Positions 26,175 through 35,445 of a DNA stretch of 64,000 bases are shown one piece after another. Made by a program: the position numbers and the translations under genes. Under the pieces are notes generated by a model, which saw nothing but the letters and a program-made list of their open reading frames with translations, did not search any database and was not told where the DNA came from. Numbering within the stretch: position 1 is the stretch's first letter; each line of letters begins with the position of its first letter. Source of the DNA: Chryseobacterium potabilaquae (GTDB taxonomy: Bacteria; Bacteroidota; Bacteroidia; Flavobacteriales; Weeksellaceae); assembly GCF_902728265.1 (NCBI RefSeq), contig NZ_CACVBR010000013.1:1-64000 (forward strand). Direction: 5' to 3'.

Positions 26175-26813
26175 TTAGGCAAAGCCATTTTTCATTGCAA
26201 AAACCGCAAGACCCACTCGGGTTTTTAATTCTAGCTTATCACAGAGTTGGTCTCGATAACTTTCCACTGTTCTTGGGCTACAGCACATTTTGTCCGCGAT
26301 TTCTTTATAACTTAACTCAGTTACAGTATATTTTAGAAATTCTCTTTCACGATCTGAGATTTTTAAATTATTCTCAACCACTGCATCGTTGCCTAGATTG
26401 GAAAAGATAATTTTTGAAGCCCATTCAGGATAGAAAAATCCATCATTACTAAGCTTTTTAATCGCATTTTCTAATTCCTTTGGATGGGTGTTTTTTAATA
26501 GGTATCCTTTTGCTCCATTTTTAATCATTTTAATGACACTTTTATCATCTCCTTGCATGCTAAGAGCCATTACTTTAATATTAGGATGATTTTCTTTAAG
26601 CCAAAGAACAGTTTCAAAGCCATCCATTATAGGCATGCTAATGTCTAGAAGTATAATGTCTGGAATTTTACTATTATTTTCAAATTTTTGTATAAGGTCT
26701 TTTCCGTTCTCTGCAACATAAATAACCTCAAAATCTTTAAAATTATCAATGATTCCTTCTAGAGCTTTAGCAATAAGTACATGATCATCAACAATAACGA
26801 TGGTTTTTTTCAT
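26175..26813 (-). CDS. NarL/LuxR-family response regulator
   Basis: 212 aa. Receiver domain with DD at 9-10 and phosphorylation site Asp57 (PDIILLDISMP), Lys near 106 (YLLKNTHP). LuxR-type HTH at the C terminus (SDREREFLKYTVTELSYKEIADKM then SPRTVESYRDQL). Its start overlaps the histidine kinase stop by 4 bases. It is the last gene of a leftward locus. A plausible target is the motif set upstream of 28781. Confidence 0.93.
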   Translation of the reverse strand: MKKTIVIVDDHVLIAKALEGIIDNFKDFEVIYVAENGKDLIQKFENNSKIPDIILLDISMPIMDGFETVLWLKENHPNIKVMALSMQGDDKSVIKMIKNGAKGYLLKNTHPKELENAIKKLSNDGFFYPEWASKIIFSNLGNDAVVENNLKISDREREFLKYTVTELSYKEIADKMCCSPRTVESYRDQLCDKLELKTRVGLAVFAMKNGFA

Positions 26814-27595
26814 GATTGTTTTTTTAAAGTTATATTGAGTGTAGTTCCCATATTGATCTGACTATCCATACTAAAAATCGCTCCGATAATTTCGGCTCTG
26901 TTTCTCATATTTGTCAACCCGATGCCATTGGAAGTGATTTTGGACTTGTCAAACCCTATTCCATCATCTTTGATACTCAATTCCCATAATACCTCATCGG
27001 ATGTATTGAGATTGATGAAAATATTTTTGCATTGAGAATGTTTTATACTATTCTGAATAAACTCTTGAGTAATTCTGAGGAGAACATTTTTGTGAACGAA
27101 TTCTAAATCAAGTTGCTGGAAATTATGTTCGAAACTTACTTTACATTTTTTAAACGAATTGGTATTATTTACCTCTTCTTCAATTAAAGTTACAATTCCC
27201 TTTTGATTTATATTATCATCCGTTAAAGTCTTTGAAAGGCTTCTTAAATCATGTAACGATTGATTAATAATCTGTGAGACTTGTTCTATTCTTTCATTGA
27301 CTTCCGGAACTTTATTTTCATATAATAACTGTTGAGTATAGAGACTTACTAGGGTTAACTTCTGTCCAATATTATCATGAAGTTCACGGCCGATTTGTTG
27401 CATAGTGGCTTGTTGAATCTCTAATTGGGTTGTTAAAAGTTCTCTTTTATGAATTTCGTTTTTTACTTCAATTTCATTTAAATATTCTCTTTTGCGTTGT
27501 TTATATTTTCTGATATATACCATCACGGCAGCAACAAACAACACGAAAAAAACGTTAAATAAAATAATAGTTATTAAGAGTTCTGTTTTCCCCAT
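26810..27595 (-). CDS. HisKA_3 sensor histidine kinase
   Basis: 261 aa from the ATG at 27595 (MGKTELLITIILFN); a longer frame to 27667 would run far into the upstream gene. One N-terminal membrane helix, a coiled coil, then the HisKA_3 dimerisation/phosphoacceptor RELHDNIGQKLTLV and HATPase motifs QNSIKHS, DDGIGFD and NGIGLTNM. It has no extracytoplasmic sensor domain, so the signal may come through the neighbouring membrane protein, whose gene overlaps it by 22 bases. Confidence 0.9.
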   Translation of the reverse strand: MGKTELLITIILFNVFFVLFVAAVMVYIRKYKQRKREYLNEIEVKNEIHKRELLTTQLEIQQATMQQIGRELHDNIGQKLTLVSLYTQQLLYENKVPEVNERIEQVSQIINQSLHDLRSLSKTLTDDNINQKGIVTLIEEEVNNTNSFKKCKVSFEHNFQQLDLEFVHKNVLLRITQEFIQNSIKHSQCKNIFINLNTSDEVLWELSIKDDGIGFDKSKITSNGIGLTNMRNRAEIIGAIFSMDSQINMGTTLNITLKKQS

Positions 27596-28221
27596 ATAAA
27601 TGAAATTGAGAATAATAAATACATGATAATTCCAGATATTAAGAAGTAATTGAAATAAATATTCCACAGTTCTTTATATTGGTTGAGGAGACTGAAAAAT
27701 GTCCAAAAAGGTAATGTTCCAATATAAAATAATGTAACTCCCAAATTAATATAAAACATTTTATTCCTGCTAAAATTTAAGATTTCGGAAGAATTAATCT
27801 GCTTATAATATTCCATGATTACAAGGATCATGAGTATGAGACACCCAAATGTATAATTGAATGAGAAAATTATTTTTTTAGTGGTAAAATAAAACTCACT
27901 GGGTAGAAAAGATAGTAAATACAGAAAAGATAATAAATAAAACAACTTTGTTTTACCAAAAGACTTTGCAGCATATAGCCAATAAAAAAATATAAATTCA
28001 ATGGGTATGACAAAGTAATTAAAAAAAATGGGCTTACTATATTCTACCACAAGATGTCCCCACTTTCCGATTACTTCACACAAAAATACAAAGACAAGAT
28101 AAAAGGAGAAATATTTCCAATAAGAATCTTTTTCTCGATTATAATACAAAATAGATATTATAGCTGTAAGTCCTTCAGCCCAAACTAAAGAATCTTGTAG
28201 TATTCTCTGAAAATCCGTCAT
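27574..28221 (-). CDS. Six- to seven-helix membrane protein upstream of the kinase
   Basis: 215 aa with about 6-7 hydrophobic helices and short loops; no enzymatic motif seen. It overlaps the kinase gene by 22 bases, which suggests tight coupling, and the kinase has only one membrane helix, so this protein may be its sensing partner (inference). Family not recognised. Confidence 0.75.
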   Translation of the reverse strand: MTDFQRILQDSLVWAEGLTAIISILYYNREKDSYWKYFSFYLVFVFLCEVIGKWGHLVVEYSKPIFFNYFVIPIEFIFFYWLYAAKSFGKTKLFYLLSFLYLLSFLPSEFYFTTKKIIFSFNYTFGCLILMILVIMEYYKQINSSEILNFSRNKMFYINLGVTLFYIGTLPFWTFFSLLNQYKELWNIYFNYFLISGIIMYLLFSISFIWGKQNS

Positions 28222-28250
28222 TGTATTATGGTGTAAAAAATAGTATTATA

Positions 28251-28781
28251 TTAAAATTGTTGAGTTTTTGGGTCAGATGGAGGTGAAAGTGTTCCATGAT
28301 TTTCTGCAATTGTTTCTTCAGAGGGATCTATTGTTTTTGCAGCTGTATTCATAATCATCCCATTAGCGCAGTTGAAATCATAATTCAATAATTTACCATT
28401 TTCATCTTTCATTTTTAAGGTTGGAACTAATACCAAAGTGTGTTTTTCTGCATATTCTTGCGAAATAGGATGTCCATTCATAATCGACCACTCCTCCGCT
28501 TTGGGATAAGCTGCGTAATAAAATCTGACTCCCAAATCATTAGTTGTTGCATTTGGATCTACATTTTTAGCTTCATTTTCAATACAGCTAATGAAATTTT
28601 TTAATTTGGGAAGATCAAACCAAATGGAAAAAGCATCATTAATGCCTAATTCATTATTTACTGCAATAAGTTGATTGTTTCGATAGTTATTGACTAATTT
28701 CTGAACAAGTTCCGAAGCAATTGTGTTTTGGCTAGAAGTGGCTTCTGAAGATTCATTTTGTGGAATTGGTTTTGTTTTCAT
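28251..28781 (-). CDS. Unknown soluble protein in the NarL two-component locus
   Basis: 176 aa, no signal peptide. The N-terminal 25 residues are Ser/Thr/Gln-rich and disordered-looking; the core (ELVQKLVNNYRNNQLIAVN, DAFSIWFDLPKLKNFISCIE, GVRFYYAAYP, HTLVLVPTLK) is compact and alpha/beta. I have no family name. It lies 29 bases upstream of the membrane-protein gene, first in the leftward locus, with the regulator-like motifs before it. Confidence 0.75.
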   Translation of the reverse strand: MKTKPIPQNESSEATSSQNTIASELVQKLVNNYRNNQLIAVNNELGINDAFSIWFDLPKLKNFISCIENEAKNVDPNATTNDLGVRFYYAAYPKAEEWSIMNGHPISQEYAEKHTLVLVPTLKMKDENGKLLNYDFNCANGMIMNTAAKTIDPSEETIAENHGTLSPPSDPKTQQF

Positions 28782-28837
28782 GATGGTAGTTTTAAGTGAA
28801 AAATTAATTAAAGCAAAGTTCGAGAAAAAATGAGGTT

Positions 28838-28885
28838 CCTATAGGACGTATTTTTCCTGATTCTTTACCGTGATTCTACGGATTG
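28838..28885 (-). promoter_or_regulatory. Operator-like words shared with the DUF2589 promoter
   Basis: On the plus strand it reads TCCTATAGGACGTATTTTT, then TGATTCTTTACCG and GTGATTCTACGGATTG. GTGATT(T/C)TACGGA and GGACGTA(C/T)TT also occur at 12103-12120. They lie upstream of the weak -7 box for the gene starting at 28781. A LuxR-type regulator such as the one at 26175 could bind both places. Confidence 0.45.
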
Positions 28886-29090
28886 TGAAATCTTAAATAA
28901 AGTTATAAAGAATTATTGATCTCTTAAAGAAAAATGCTATAATTTATTCAATTGTTATTTTTAAATGTTTGGGTATGAATGTCTTCCTTGAAAAATCAAA
29001 TTATTAATGAAGTTCAAATCATTTTTTTTGATAGTTTAAAGGGTAGCGATAAAGTTTTGAATCTCATATTGTGTTAGTTAATAAAATAAA

Positions 29091-29120
29091 TAAGTGCTAT
29101 AGAAATATCTACAGCACTTA
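29091..29120 (-). terminator. Terminator of clpB
   Basis: 12-bp stem TAAGTGCTATAG/CTACAGCACTTA with one mismatch and 6-base loop; on the minus strand it is followed by a T-rich tract (TTATTTATTTTATT). Confidence 0.8.
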
Positions 29121-29151
29121 CTTACAAAATAATATATATGAAAAAAACTAT

Positions 29152-31746
29152 TTATTTTTCAGTGGGTCTGAATACGAGACCTGTTTCTTCAAAATAATCT
29201 AACGTGATTCTATCACCATCATTTACGTTTCCGGCAAGAATTTCTCTAGATAGTTTATTTAAAACTTCTTGTTGGATAACCCTTTTCAATGGTCTTGCTC
29301 CGAAGGCAGGATCATACCCTTTATTCATCAAATAATCTACAGCGTCTTGGGTAGCAGTCATAATGATATTTCGTTTGGCTAGCATATCATTGAATCCTCT
29401 CAACTGATACGTAACAATTTTTCCAATTTCTTTTTTTCTTAAAGGTTGGAACAATACAATCTCATCAATTCTATTTAAGAATTCTGGACGTAAAGTTTGT
29501 TTCAATAAGTCGAAAACTTCACCTTTTGTTTTGTCTACAATTTCATCCTGATTGGCATCGGTGATATTTTCAAAATTCTCCTGAATTAAATGTGAACCTA
29601 AATTGGACGTCATAATGATGATCGAGTTTTTGAAATTCACTACCCGTCCTTTATTGTCTGTTAATCTGCCATCATCCAATACTTGGAGTAATGTATTAAA
29701 AACGTCAGGATGAGCTTTTTCAATCTCATCTAAAAGAACCACAGAATATGGTCTTCTTCTTACTGCTTCTGTCAATTGTCCCCCTTCATCATATCCAACA
29801 TATCCTGGAGGAGCCCCTACTAATCTCGATACTGAATGACGTTCTTGGTATTCGCTCATATCAATTCTCGTCATGTTATTTTCGTCATCAAATAAAAACT
29901 CGGCTAACGCTTTTGCGAGCTCAGTTTTTCCGACGCCCGTTGTTCCTAAGAATAAGAAAGATCCGATGGGCTTTTTATCATCACTCAATCCGGCTCTGTT
30001 TCTTCTGATGGCATCCGCTACTGCTTGAATAGCTTCGTCTTGCCCTACCACTCTGTGATGAAGCTCAGATTCAAGGTTTAATAATTTTTCTTTTTCAGAC
30101 TGAAGTAATTTCATAACAGGAATTCCTGTCCATTTTGCAATCACTTCAGAAATATTTTCAGAAGTTACTTCTTCTTTAATTAATTCATTCTGATGATTTT
30201 GCATTTCAATCTCAAGTTTGGAAAGCTCTTCTTCTTTTTCACGAAGTTTCCCATATTGAATTTCTGCAACTTTGGCATAGTCTCCTGTTCTTGAAGCTCT
30301 TTCAGCTTCGAGCTTTAAAGATTCTATATCTTTTTTAATCTGTGTTAAATCCTCAGATTTTTGTTTTTCTTTTAGCCATTTTGCATTGATTTCGTTCCTT
30401 TGTTCAGAAATTTTTGCAATGTCCTCTTTTAAATGATCAATCTTTGTTTGATTGCCTTCCCTTGAAATAGCGGCCAATTCAATTTCCAGTTGCATTAATT
30501 TTCTGTCTAAAACATCCAGTTCTTCTGGTTTTGAATTGATTTCCATCCTCAATTTGGCGGAAGCCTCATCAATCAAATCAATGGCTTTATCAGGTAAAAA
30601 TCGGTCTGAAATATATCGTTGAGACATTTCCACTGCTGCAATAATCGCTTCATCTTTGATTCTTACCTTGTGATGAGCTTCATATTTATCTTTAATTCCC
30701 CGAAGAATAGAAATGGCTGACTCTGTATCCGGTTCTTCCACCATTACTTTTTGAAAACGTCTTTCTAATGCTTTGTCTTTTTCAAAATATTTTTGATATT
30801 CATTCAAAGTGGTAGCACCGATTGCTCTTAATTCTCCTCTTGCCAAAGCTGGCTTCAGAATATTGGCAGCATCCATAGCACCTTCTCCACCGCCTGCTCC
30901 AACCAATGTGTGAATTTCATCGATAAAAAGAATAATTTGCCCGTCTGATTTGATAACTTCATTCACAACCGATTTTAGGCGTTCTTCAAATTCTCCTTTA
31001 TATTTTGCACCGGCAATTAAAGCTCCCATATCCAATGAATACAATGTTTTATCCACTAAGTTTTCAGGAACGTCGCCGCTGATAATTCTATGGGCAATTC
31101 CTTCTGCAATTGCAGTTTTACCCACGCCGGGTTCTCCAATCAGAATAGGATTGTTTTTTGTTCTCCTCGAAAGGATCTGTAAGACTCTTCTAATTTCCTC
31201 ATCGCGGCCGATTACAGGATCCAGTTTACCTTCTGCGGCTAGTTCATTAAAGTTTTTTGCATATTTGTTCAAGGATTGATAAGTTTCTTCTGAACTTGCA
31301 GAGGTGGCTTTGCTTCCTTTTCTTAATTCTTTAATCCCTCCTTCTAAAAGGTTTTTAGTAACCCCCATATCTTTCAGCATTTTCGAAACTTCTGAATGAG
31401 TATCTAAAAGAGAAAGCCATAGATGTTCAATCGTTACATATTCATCGCCCATTTTTTTTGCAATGTTAGGTGCGTCGAGTAAAACTTTGTTTGCGGATTG
31501 TGAAAGATAAATATTTCCTCCTTGTACTTTTGGAAGTTTTTCTAAATTTTCACGGTTGCGCTCTCTTACTAAACTAGCATCTGCTTCTGATTTTTTTAAT
31601 AAGAAAGGCGATATATTTTCATCTACTTGAAAAATACCTTCGAGGAGATGTTGAGGTTCAATACTTTGATTGCCAAATTCCATGGCTACTTGTTGTGCAG
31701 CTTGGATGGCTTCTTGTGATTTTACAGTATATTGGTTTAAGTTCAT
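29152..31746 (-). CDS. clpB: ATP-dependent disaggregase ClpB
   Basis: 864 aa from the ATG at 31746 (MNLNQYTVKSQEAIQAA); an earlier in-frame TTG would add 7 residues and is rejected. N domain with two Clp_N repeats (1-145), AAA1 (Walker A GEPGVGKT, Walker B ILFIDEIHTLVGAGG), the ClpB/Hsp104 middle coiled coil (about 400-520), and AAA2 (GTTGVGKT; SVVLLDEIEKAHPD), with the arginine-finger and C-terminal D2-small domain. The middle domain separates it from ClpA/C. It resolves protein aggregates with DnaK after heat stress. Upstream DNA is rich in repeats. Confidence 0.97.
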   Translation of the reverse strand: MNLNQYTVKSQEAIQAAQQVAMEFGNQSIEPQHLLEGIFQVDENISPFLLKKSEADASLVRERNRENLEKLPKVQGGNIYLSQSANKVLLDAPNIAKKMGDEYVTIEHLWLSLLDTHSEVSKMLKDMGVTKNLLEGGIKELRKGSKATSASSEETYQSLNKYAKNFNELAAEGKLDPVIGRDEEIRRVLQILSRRTKNNPILIGEPGVGKTAIAEGIAHRIISGDVPENLVDKTLYSLDMGALIAGAKYKGEFEERLKSVVNEVIKSDGQIILFIDEIHTLVGAGGGEGAMDAANILKPALARGELRAIGATTLNEYQKYFEKDKALERRFQKVMVEEPDTESAISILRGIKDKYEAHHKVRIKDEAIIAAVEMSQRYISDRFLPDKAIDLIDEASAKLRMEINSKPEELDVLDRKLMQLEIELAAISREGNQTKIDHLKEDIAKISEQRNEINAKWLKEKQKSEDLTQIKKDIESLKLEAERASRTGDYAKVAEIQYGKLREKEEELSKLEIEMQNHQNELIKEEVTSENISEVIAKWTGIPVMKLLQSEKEKLLNLESELHHRVVGQDEAIQAVADAIRRNRAGLSDDKKPIGSFLFLGTTGVGKTELAKALAEFLFDDENNMTRIDMSEYQERHSVSRLVGAPPGYVGYDEGGQLTEAVRRRPYSVVLLDEIEKAHPDVFNTLLQVLDDGRLTDNKGRVVNFKNSIIIMTSNLGSHLIQENFENITDANQDEIVDKTKGEVFDLLKQTLRPEFLNRIDEIVLFQPLRKKEIGKIVTYQLRGFNDMLAKRNIIMTATQDAVDYLMNKGYDPAFGARPLKRVIQQEVLNKLSREILAGNVNDGDRITLDYFEETGLVFRPTEK

Positions 31747-32224
31747 ATTTATATTTTTTAGTTTCAATAATTTTTAGTTTCAATTGTAGACATCAGATTT
31801 TAGGCCATTCATCTTAATTTTATTTAAAGTTTAGTTTCTAAAGTCTGATGTCTTTCAAGTGTTTCAATTATTTAATTCGATTACATTATCGCAAAAACTA
31901 TTCAATTGTTTCATTTTTTAAAATTATAGACAAAATTTCCATATTTCATGTTTTTGCATGAATTTTTACAGACAAAATTTCCGAATATTGAAAAATAATT
32001 ACTAGAATGAGAAAAAATTACATAAGCTTACATCTTGAAATTTTAAGGTTTAAGGAAAGAGAATAAGGAATGGCTTCTAATTTAGTGATTGGTTTTCTTT
32101 ACTCGACAGTACGGACTTTAGGCTCACTTTTGTAAATTATAAATATCTTTTCAAGCTTCTACTTAAAATCATATCTTTAAAATAATAATATTAAAACAGA
32201 ATAATTACTTTTGTATTTTATCAA
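31747..32224. other. 478-bp divergent regulatory gap, clpB and tetR
   Basis: No gene. Near clpB: TTTTTAGTTTCAAT twice (31755-31768, 31771-31784); an inverted repeat AGACATCAGATTTTA (31788-31802) with TAAAGTCTGATGTCT (31839-31853), one mismatch. Further right: AGACAAAATTTCC at 31928-31940 and 31970-31982, 42 bases apart, flanking TTCATG-N6-CATGAA (31945-31962). Near tetR: a -7 box at 32206. No CIRCE element seen. Confidence 0.6.
32206..32213 (+). promoter_or_regulatory. -7 box of the TetR regulator gene
   Basis: TACTTTTG matches TAnnTTTG exactly, 11 bases before the ATG, so the leader is only a few bases long. No clear -33 element. Confidence 0.45.
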
Positions 32225-32803
32225 ATGGAGCTTAAGGAAAAACAAAAGAAAATATTAGAAGTAGCTGTTGAGCTCTTCAAGGAGAAAGGATATCTAGGTA
32301 GTTCTGTCAGAGACTTGGCCACAAAGTTAAATATCAAGGCGGCTTCTTTATATGCTCATATCCGTTCGAAAGAAGAAATTCTGGAGTGGATTTGTTTCGG
32401 TATTGCGCAGGAATTTTTTGATGAACTGCAGAAGGTCAAGAATACAAATATTTCCCCTAAGGAAAAATTAAATTTATTTATTGGCCGCCATTTATCGGTG
32501 GTTCTTCAAAACCGTGATGTTACCCACATCTATTCCAATGAGTGGAAACACTTAGAAGATAGGCTTCCCGAATTTATTGAGTTAAGAAAAAATTATCAAC
32601 AAGAGGTAGAGGAATTGATTTCTCAAATTTATCAGGCTGAAAATTGGGAATTAAAATCACCAACTTTTACCACGAGATTTATTCTTCATACACTCAATAA
32701 CTCTTATTTCTGGTTCAAAAGAAATATTGAATCTACTTCTGAAATTACTGATGAAATAAGGGATAAAGTTCTCTTTGGATTGTTAGGGAATAATTTACAA
32801 TAA
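32225..32803 (+). CDS. TetR-family regulator of the phenylacetate operon
   Basis: 192 aa. N-terminal TetR helix-turn-helix (about 8-55: KKILEVAVELFKEKGYLGSS, then IKAASLYAHIRSKEEILEW), and an all-helical ligand domain. Divergent from nothing: it lies 121 bases upstream of and in the same direction as paaK, with its own -7 box. By analogy with PaaR-type TetR regulators it probably binds phenylacetyl-CoA and represses the operon; the likely operator is the inverted repeat at 32901-32914. The ligand is inferred. Confidence 0.85.
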   Translation: MELKEKQKKILEVAVELFKEKGYLGSSVRDLATKLNIKAASLYAHIRSKEEILEWICFGIAQEFFDELQKVKNTNISPKEKLNLFIGRHLSVVLQNRDVTHIYSNEWKHLEDRLPEFIELRKNYQQEVEELISQIYQAENWELKSPTFTTRFILHTLNNSYFWFKRNIESTSEITDEIRDKVLFGLLGNNLQ

Positions 32804-32865
32804 TAGTTACTTTTTTTAGCAATGATTATTTAGAACCATTCAAAATGTGATAAAAATCATAAAAA

Positions 32866-32914
32866 TTTTGTCAGGTATAAAAATCTTTTTAAATTTACAC
32901 CTAACAAATGTTAG
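32866..32914 (+). promoter_or_regulatory. paa operon promoter and probable TetR operator
   Basis: TTTTG at 32866-32870, 19 bases, then TAAATTTA at 32890-32897 (one mismatch to TAnnTTTG). CTAACA-AA-TGTTAG at 32901-32914 is an inverted repeat that covers the expected transcription start, a good place for a repressor. Confidence 0.6.
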
Positions 32915-32924
32915 TTAGTTGGGT

Positions 32925-34244
32925 ATGGATTTTTCAATTGAATATATAAGACTTGACCAATTGCGACAGCTTCAATCTGAGCGGCTGGTTAATCTGGTTA
33001 ATTATCTTGTGGATAAATCGGAATTTTATAAAAATAAATTCAATACATTAGGAGTAAGTTCAGGAGATATACGATCAATTGAAGATATTACTAAACTTCC
33101 CATTACTTACAAACAAGATTTGAGAGATCATTACCCGTTCGGATTATTTACTGTTCCTAAAAATCAATTACAGAGAATTCATTGTTCTAGCGGCACGACA
33201 GGAAAACCAACGGTGGTAGGATATACAAAGGAAGATGTGGACTTATTCAGTGAGGTAGTAGCCAGATCATTAAATGCGGCTGGTGCAAAACCGGGAATGC
33301 AGTTACATAATGCGTATGGATATGGAATTTTTACAGGAGGGCTAGGGCTGCATTATGGAGCAGAAAAACTAGGAATGAGTGTTCTTCCCATTTCTGGAGG
33401 TATGACTACAAGACAGGTTGATTTGATTATAGATTTTAAACCGGAAGTTATTTGTTGCTCACCTTCTTATGCTTTGACAATCGCGGATGAATTTGCTCAT
33501 AGAGGAATTTCCGCAAATGAGATTAGTCTAAAGTATGCTGTTTTAGGATCAGAACCTTGGACTGAAATAATTAGGCATCATATTGAGGAAAGATTAGGAG
33601 TGCATGCTACAAATATTTATGGATTAAGCGAAATCATCGGGCCGGGCGTTTCTATGGAAGATTTTGAGGAAAAAGGTGGATCCTATATTTGGGAAGACCA
33701 TTTTTATCCTGAAATTTTAGATCCAATTACTAAGCAACCAGTTCCTTTTGGAGAAGAAGGAGTTTTAGTAATTACAACTTTGACAAAGAAGGCAATGCCG
33801 CTTTTAAGGTATTGGACAAACGATATTACAAGTCTTTATTATGATGAGTCAGGGAAAAGAACGATGGTTAAAATGAGGCCTATTTTGGGAAGAGCTGATG
33901 ATATGTTGATTGTAAGGGGGGTAAATGTGTACCCAAGTCAGATTGAAGAAGCTTTTTCTCATGTGAATGGTGTAGTTCCCAATTATTACCTAACACCCAT
34001 TGAAAAAGAGCATATGTGTGTGGCATTGGATATTGATGTAGAAATTGATGATGATTTTGTGAAAGCCCAACAAATTAAAATCAATACAGATGCTTATTTA
34101 AATTTTGTGGGGAATTTTGGAAGAAATATAGAAAATGAAATAAAAAAACGAGTAGGAATTACAACGAAAGTGAAAATTCATGCTCAAGACAGTTTACCAA
34201 AATGCGAAGGTGGAAAAATTAATAGAATACTAAAAACAAAATGA
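32925..34244 (+). CDS. paaK: Phenylacetate-CoA ligase
   Basis: 439 aa from the ATG at 32925; a TTG two codons earlier is rejected. Adenylate-forming enzyme: phosphate-binding loop SSGTTGKP near residue 95, then YGYGIFTGGLG, the NIYGLSEIIGPGVS adenine motif near 235, and the C-terminal hinge and catalytic-Lys region (RADDMLIVRGVNVYPSQIE). It activates phenylacetate to phenylacetyl-CoA with ATP, the entry step. First gene of the paa operon, 4-base overlap with paaE. Confidence 0.96.
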   Translation: MDFSIEYIRLDQLRQLQSERLVNLVNYLVDKSEFYKNKFNTLGVSSGDIRSIEDITKLPITYKQDLRDHYPFGLFTVPKNQLQRIHCSSGTTGKPTVVGYTKEDVDLFSEVVARSLNAAGAKPGMQLHNAYGYGIFTGGLGLHYGAEKLGMSVLPISGGMTTRQVDLIIDFKPEVICCSPSYALTIADEFAHRGISANEISLKYAVLGSEPWTEIIRHHIEERLGVHATNIYGLSEIIGPGVSMEDFEEKGGSYIWEDHFYPEILDPITKQPVPFGEEGVLVITTLTKKAMPLLRYWTNDITSLYYDESGKRTMVKMRPILGRADDMLIVRGVNVYPSQIEEAFSHVNGVVPNYYLTPIEKEHMCVALDIDVEIDDDFVKAQQIKINTDAYLNFVGNFGRNIENEIKKRVGITTKVKIHAQDSLPKCEGGKINRILKTK

Positions 34245-35326
34245 ATTCATTTTATAAATTAAAAACTGTAAAAGTTCAAAAAGATACTAATGATGCCGTT
34301 AATGTGGCGGTTGAAATCCCTGAGGAATTGAAGGATAAATTCAGATTCAAGCAGGGGCAGTATCTTAACTTTCGAATGATGATCAATGGAAATGAAGAAA
34401 GACGTTCCTATTCGATTTGTAATGCTCCCAGTGAAAAAGGAAATACACTTGAAGTGCTGGTTAAATTATTAGAAGGAGGAAAAGTGTCAGGATATTTCAA
34501 TGAGCATCTTCATATGGATGAAATTCTGGAAGTAATGCCTCCGATGGGTGGTTTTAATACATCTTATCATCCGACAAACGTGAAAACATATGTGGGTTTG
34601 GCAGCTGGCAGTGGAATTAGTCCAGTACTATCGAATATTAAAGAAAGTCTTTATCAAGAACCTAATAGTAATGCTTATCTGTTTTATAGTAACAGAAGCA
34701 TGAATCATATAATGAAAAAGGCTGAAATTGATAAATTAGTTGAATCCTTTAATGGAAGATTAAAAGTAATTTATCTTGTAAGTCGTGAAAAGCATGAAGA
34801 TCCTGTATTTGAAGGAAGAATTTCTCCAGAAAAATTGGAACAATTATTTGAAAGATATGTAGATATTGATATTAAGGAATCTACTTATTTTATCTGTGGA
34901 CCTGCAGAAATGATTAAAGGCATTGCCGATTATTTAAAGAAAGATAAAAAAGTACCTGCCATTCAGGTGCTATTCGAGTACTTCACTGCTCCTGATGAAG
35001 AAAATACAGAGGAGATGAGTGAAGAGTTTAAGGCTATTGCCAATATAGAAAGTATGGTAACGGTTATTATCGATGATGATGAATATTCATTCCATTTGAA
35101 TTCTAAAAAAGAAAGTATTTTAGATAAAGCATTGAAAGATCAACTTCCTGTTCCTTTTGCTTGTAAGGGTGGAGTATGTTGTACATGCAAAGCACAGGTT
35201 CTTGAAGGAGACGTTTTTATGGAAAAAAACTTTGCTCTTACTGAGGAAGAAGTGGCAAAAGGCTATGTTTTGACATGTCAATGTCATCCTACTACAAATG
35301 TGGTGATGCTTAATTATGATGTGTAA
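34241..35326 (+). CDS. paaE: Phenylacetyl-CoA epoxidase reductase subunit
   Basis: 361 aa. FAD-binding domain (1-100, RRSYSICNAPS), NAD(P)-binding domain (100-240, GLAAGSGISP and YFICGPAEM), and a C-terminal plant-type 2Fe-2S ferredoxin (from about 270: PFACKGGVCCTCKAQV, plus the last Cys in LTCQCHP). It feeds electrons from NADPH to the PaaA di-iron site. It overlaps paaK by 4 bases; in many bacteria paaE follows paaD, so the order is different here. Confidence 0.95.
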   Translation: MNSFYKLKTVKVQKDTNDAVNVAVEIPEELKDKFRFKQGQYLNFRMMINGNEERRSYSICNAPSEKGNTLEVLVKLLEGGKVSGYFNEHLHMDEILEVMPPMGGFNTSYHPTNVKTYVGLAAGSGISPVLSNIKESLYQEPNSNAYLFYSNRSMNHIMKKAEIDKLVESFNGRLKVIYLVSREKHEDPVFEGRISPEKLEQLFERYVDIDIKESTYFICGPAEMIKGIADYLKKDKKVPAIQVLFEYFTAPDEENTEEMSEEFKAIANIESMVTVIIDDDEYSFHLNSKKESILDKALKDQLPVPFACKGGVCCTCKAQVLEGDVFMEKNFALTEEEVAKGYVLTCQCHPTTNVVMLNYDV

Positions 35327-35445
35327 TTAATGTAACAATGTGATAGTTTACCAATGTAACAATTATTGCTAAATTGAGCTAAATGTATTGCTAGACTGTT
35401 AGATTGATATAGTATTACATTTTAAAATTTTAAAAAATTTTAATT
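35327..35445. repeat. paa intergenic repeat, copy 1 (paaE-paaA)
   Basis: AATGTAACAAT near 35332 and 35354, and ATTACATTTT near 35414; the arms can pair imperfectly. AT-rich, no coding potential. Confidence 0.55.

Larger units (their letters stand above)
28782..29151. other. 370-bp gap with operator-like motifs and the clpB terminator
   Basis: Gene-free and AT-rich. Holds the minus-strand promoter region of the gene ending at 28251 (GAACTTTG at 28821-28814), the words at 28838-28885, and the clpB terminator at 29091. No other coding sequence. Confidence 0.6.

Noticed and set aside
31788..31853. CIRCE heat-shock operator upstream of clpB
   Set aside because: The inverted repeat has the wrong arm sequence and a gap of 36 bases instead of 9.
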